From the IMG/VR virus record IMGVR_UViG_3300020470_000147, positions 1 through 29,103 of that record: DNA of 29,103 bases; one strand, given 5' to 3'. Under the pieces are notes generated by a model. That model made no database searches. It saw only the letters and a program-made list of their open reading frames with translations, and had not been told where the DNA came from. Positions 26,197 through 29,103 of this stretch are shown here, one piece after another. Source of the stretch: a virus. The translations under genes were made by a program, and so were the position numbers. Positions within the stretch are counted from its first letter, which is position 1. Every line of letters begins with the position of its first letter.

Positions 26197-27870
26197 TTAA
26201 ACAAAGTTTAAGTCACCAACGATAATTTTACCATAAAACTCTGGTCTTACGATTTTCTTAGCATATCTTGTCATCACGCCTTTTCTTGGTGTGAAGTTTA
26301 CTGGATCGTATACAAGAGGAGTCATAATCAATGGAATGTAAGGTGCGTAAACAGCTCCTGTTTCAAGGAAGTTACTACCTCTATATCCCATAAGAATTAC
26401 ATTCTCTTTCATATAAGGATTTTTGTAAACTTGGAATCTATTAGCGTATGAACCTACTTTTTGAACACCCATAGCGAAGTTGTTTTTATCACCATCTGTG
26501 TCTGCAGTAAATCCTGGAATAGATTCTATGATTGTTGCTACATCAGGACCACAAACAAGGAAGTTTGCACCACCTCTCATAGTTTTTTGATGTATTTTAT
26601 TAGATACTTTTTGAATCTTAACACCAAGTGTTTCAAACCAAGAAGACTTTTGATAAGCCATTGGAGCACCATCACCAGAACCAAGAGCAAATCCACCAGT
26701 TGTTTGACCAGTTGATGAACCTACTGTTGATTTAATTGCTGAATCATACTCATAACCAACTCTAGCTGACCAATAATCTGTTGTTACTGTGTTTTGGATT
26801 AACATATCAAGAATTTCTAAATCTATTTCCATTGAAATATATTCAGATAACATTGATGTTAATTCAGCTTCAGCATCAACACTATGATAAGCGTTTAAGT
26901 CTTGAGCTAATTCAGGTGTCCATACAGCTTTTAGTTTTCTTGTTTTTGCAACGATTGGTTTAGATGTCATTTGTATATCTATCTCTGGGATATCTATATC
27001 TTTAACATCACCACCATCGTAATCACTTGTTGTAACTGATGTAAATTGATCTTCAAAATCACCTCTTGAATTATCTTCAGGTGCTTTGTGGTATTTAACT
27101 AATACACTTGCTACATCTACACCAGCTGCTGAACCTTCAACGATAAAGATTGCATTACCAGAAGTATCAGATTTAGTATATGCTGGATAGTAAGTACCAG
27201 CAGCGTTAAATTTACTACCTGATATTTCAAATCCTCTAACACCTTCTAAATCAGCTTTTGGTAATTCAGATGCTTTAATTGTAACTTTTTTCAATGTACC
27301 AGCTGCTACTGAAGCAGATAGTTCAGGGTCAAAGTTAACATCTGACAATGAAGCTGAAGTACAAGCTTCAAGTGTCTGTGAATTTCCGTTCAAGTTATCT
27401 ACATCGTTAATTGAATAACCGAATGCACCAGCACCATATAAACCACCAGTGGCGTCTGTGTCTGCTGTATCAGTTGTTCCAAATACCGAATTACCTTTTG
27501 TATGTCCTGCTTGTGCTGTTCCATATTTAAATTCTAAATAGAACACAAGACCAGAAGGTAGATTCATAGGTTGAACACTTACAAAGTCCTTTGCTGCGAT
27601 TTCACCAAATACTTTTCTTACTAATGGAAGTGCTACACCAGACCATTGTTCTGAATTAGTATCAGTACCAGCCTTTGAGCTTTCATCAATAAGTTGTCTT
27701 GCTTGGTTTTCAAGAAGAACTGACATTCCGTGAACTTCTGATTCACTATTCAATCCCTCTAACAAACCTGTTGATTCCCATTTTTTAACAAGACCTTTTG
27801 TTTGTTCGCGGAGTTCTTTGTAAGGGCTATAACCTTCCATAATATTGGATAAGTTTTTCATATTTCCCAT
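26197..27870 (-). CDS. 23: Major capsid protein (gp23-like)
   Basis: A 557-aa protein; T4 gp23 is 521 aa. KDFVSVQPMNLPSGLVFYLEF near residue 95 is the hallmark (I..D..GVQPM..PtG.vF) of T4-type gp23. The later part includes a KPIVAKTRKLKAVWTPELAQDL segment (the SRKLKA.Ws.E.AQDL motif), EYISMEIDLEILDML, and the final GVMTRYAKKIVRPEFYGKI, all typical. It forms the hexamers of the head shell after gp21-type proteolysis. Candidate cleavage sites of the (L/I)xE type are LLE at residues 52-54 and IDE at 61-63, close to the T4 site at residue 65. A Ser/Gly/Ala-rich insertion at about residues 165-270 may be a surface domain. The start at 27870 has AGGAG 7 nt upstream. The gene follows the scaffold gene after 35 nt and is closed by a terminator. 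Confidence 0.95.
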   Translation of the reverse strand: MGNMKNLSNIMEGYSPYKELREQTKGLVKKWESTGLLEGLNSESEVHGMSVLLENQARQLIDESSKAGTDTNSEQWSGVALPLVRKVFGEIAAKDFVSVQPMNLPSGLVFYLEFKYGTAQAGHTKGNSVFGTTDTADTDATGGLYGAGAFGYSINDVDNLNGNSQTLEACTSASLSDVNFDPELSASVAAGTLKKVTIKASELPKADLEGVRGFEISGSKFNAAGTYYPAYTKSDTSGNAIFIVEGSAAGVDVASVLVKYHKAPEDNSRGDFEDQFTSVTTSDYDGGDVKDIDIPEIDIQMTSKPIVAKTRKLKAVWTPELAQDLNAYHSVDAEAELTSMLSEYISMEIDLEILDMLIQNTVTTDYWSARVGYEYDSAIKSTVGSSTGQTTGGFALGSGDGAPMAYQKSSWFETLGVKIQKVSNKIHQKTMRGGANFLVCGPDVATIIESIPGFTADTDGDKNNFAMGVQKVGSYANRFQVYKNPYMKENVILMGYRGSNFLETGAVYAPYIPLIMTPLVYDPVNFTPRKGVMTRYAKKIVRPEFYGKIIVGDLNFV

Positions 27871-27905
27871 TATTTTTCTCCTATAATGTTTTTAATTGTT
27901 TAAAA

Positions 27906-29057
27906 TTACTTAATACCTGCTAATTTCTTTAATCTATTTGCAAATGCGTCACCATCAGATACTACTTTTTTAGATGATTTTGTAGATGCTACTGGTTTAG
28001 AAGCCAAACCTTCTGTGATTTTAGAAACTTTTTTAACTTTTCCATTTCTGAAAGATTCTTGTAATGTTGCATAAACAAGTTTAATTTCACGAAGATTTTT
28101 CGTTCTATCAAACATTTCTACAACACGAAGTTTTCCAGAATTGTCTAAATCAAATGATTTGAATAATTTATTTGTAAATAATAATTTAGCATTTAATAAA
28201 TTAATTTCATTTAATTCGCTTCTTAATTTTCTAATCACATCTTGATGTTCTTTTAAAGATTCTTTTAAGTCATCAAGTTTTTCAGTTTCGCCTTCGTAAC
28301 CATCTTCAGATTCTGTTACTTCTTCTTCATCTTCTTCAGATAAAGCTTTAAGAACAGATTCTAAATCAAGTTCCTCTTCACCTTCACCATCTTCTTCTTT
28401 AAGATCGTCAAGTTTTTCAGATTCACCTTCCATACCATCTTCAGATTCAGTAACTTCTTCTCCGTCTTCATCTTCTTCTTCTTTAACAAGAGCGTAAGTT
28501 TGACCATTAACATTAATAGTTTCACTAACTTCATCTTCATCAGAAACACCAGATTCAACTTCTCCACCTTCGTTTTCAGTTACTTCTTCTTCATCTTCTA
28601 TACCATCTTCAAGTTCTCTTAAAATAGCTTCAAGATCTAGATCTTCACCTGCTTCTTCTCCGTCATCGATTTCATCATCGTCATCGTCATCGTCATCATC
28701 TTCGACTTCAACTTCTGGAGCAACTTCTTCACCACCTTCTTCATCTTCAACTGCAATTTCATCATCAGCAACTTCAGCATCTTCTGCTGGAATTTCTTCT
28801 GTTTCATCTGCAGGAATATCAAGTTCAGCTGGTACATCTGATCCGCCTTCTTCACCACCTACTTCTTCTTCACCTGCCTCTTCATCTTCAACAGCCACTT
28901 CGTCTTCGTCACCTTCAACTTCTGACTGTATCTTTTTAGATAACATTGATTGAATAGTAGGAGTAAATGCTTCTTCAAGAGCTAACTTAGCGTTTGCAAG
29001 AGCAGTTTCACGAACTAACCCAGCATCTGCAATAGCTTCTTTTAATAATTTAGACAT
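27906..29057 (-). CDS. 22: Prohead core scaffold protein (gp22-like), highly acidic
   Basis: The frame opens at an ATG at 29063, but the ribosome binding site AGGAG ends 1 nt before it; the ATG at 29057 has a 7-nt spacing and is the better start (MSKLLKEAIADAGLVRETAL, 383 aa). The N-terminal helix with RETALANAKLALEEAFTP is typical of marine T4-type gp22. Residues about 50-260 are extremely rich in Glu and Asp, including a run of nine Asp. The C-terminal third is helical and basic (LKEHQDVIRKLRSELNEINL to LKKLAGIK). Scaffold proteins of this kind fill the prohead, guide capsid assembly and are then cut up by the gp21 protease. The position directly upstream of gp23 matches T4. Confidence 0.85.
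   Translation of the reverse strand: MSKLLKEAIADAGLVRETALANAKLALEEAFTPTIQSMLSKKIQSEVEGDEDEVAVEDEEAGEEEVGGEEGGSDVPAELDIPADETEEIPAEDAEVADDEIAVEDEEGGEEVAPEVEVEDDDDDDDDDEIDDGEEAGEDLDLEAILRELEDGIEDEEEVTENEGGEVESGVSDEDEVSETINVNGQTYALVKEEEDEDGEEVTESEDGMEGESEKLDDLKEEDGEGEEELDLESVLKALSEEDEEEVTESEDGYEGETEKLDDLKESLKEHQDVIRKLRSELNEINLLNAKLLFTNKLFKSFDLDNSGKLRVVEMFDRTKNLREIKLVYATLQESFRNGKVKKVSKITEGLASKPVASTKSSKKVVSDGDAFANRLKKLAGIK
28264..28478 (-). repeat. Two-copy tandem repeat in the scaffold acidic region
   Basis: About 60-75 nt around 28264-28337 and again around 28398-28478 are similar at the DNA level. They encode VTESEDGYEGETEKLDDLKE and VTESEDGMEGESEKLDDLKE. A more diverged copy may lie near 28560-28650 (DLDLEAILRELEDG with EEVTENEGGEVE). 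Confidence 0.75.
28670..28704 (-). repeat. GAT/GAC trinucleotide run (poly-Asp tract)
   Basis: A tract of GAT and GAC codons, read on the plus strand as repeated atc/gtc triplets, encodes nine consecutive Asp in the scaffold protein. Such runs can gain or lose units by slippage without breaking the frame. Confidence 0.8.
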
Positions 29058-29103
29058 AATCATTCTCCTATAATTATTTTTCTTTTGGAATTTAAAGTTA
29101 TTA

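Noticed and set aside
28632-28645. 14-bp perfect palindrome AAGATCTAGATCTT
   Set aside because: It is fully explained by codons for EDLDLEA in the scaffold gene, stands alone, and is not in a regulatory position.
28361-28858. Two Lys/Met-rich minus-strand frames (68 and 73 aa) inside the scaffold gene
   Set aside because: They are shifted readings of Glu/Asp codon runs, with composition typical of such shadows.
1-29103. tRNA genes, CRISPR arrays, insertion sequences, integrase or attachment sites
   Set aside because: I looked on both strands and saw no cloverleaf-type sequence, regular direct repeats with spacers, transposase-like frame or terminal inverted repeats. Gaps between genes are short and explained by terminators, promoter-like elements and ribosome binding sites.

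Overview
The window looks like the late structural module of a T4-type contractile-tailed phage (Caudoviricetes, myovirus morphology). Every gene I can support lies on the minus strand, so transcription runs from the right edge to the left edge. The DNA is AT-rich, uses the standard bacterial code, and most genes have an AGGAG-type ribosome binding site. Recognisable products are prohead scaffold (gp22-like), major capsid protein (gp23-like), neck proteins (gp13- and gp14-like), a tail terminator/sheath stabiliser (gp15-like), tail sheath (gp18), tail tube (gp19), a gp26-family tail assembly chaperone, and the start of a tape measure protein. Many such phages are marine, but nothing here fixes the host.

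Layout in transcription order. Capsid block: scaffold (29057-27906) and major capsid protein (27870-26197), closed by a strong terminator. Fibre block: two giant related fibre proteins, 2891 aa (26006-17331) and about 2308 aa (17291-10365), which take up more than half of the window; the second ends in a peptidase-S74 intramolecular chaperone. A 260-aa unknown protein follows through a TAATG stop/start overlap. Neck block: gp13-like, gp14-like and gp15-like genes, tightly packed. Tail block: a 109-aa coiled-coil protein, an oversized sheath (928 aa), the tube, a zinc-site chaperone with an apparent programmed frameshift into a second chaperone segment, a 69-aa basic helical protein, and the tape measure gene, which runs off the left edge.

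How it works together: scaffold and capsid protein build the prohead; gp13, gp14 and gp15 join head to tail; sheath and tube polymerise over a length set by the tape measure, whose folding the chaperone pair probably assists. The fibres sit where T4 carries wac (fibritin), next to gp13, so they may be collar or neck fibres; ordinary tail fibres are also possible. Portal, protease and terminase genes are absent and probably lie outside the window.

No stretch above about 200 bp lacks a gene. All seven gaps longer than about 40 bp between genes carry the same short element (sense TATTTAT), and three hairpin terminators insulate the capsid, sheath and tube genes. The best candidate for something undescribed is the frameshift cassette at 1959-1991: a U7 run followed after 5 nt by an all-GC hairpin that holds the stop codon of the zero frame. 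I see no tRNA, CRISPR array, insertion sequence or reverse transcriptase.
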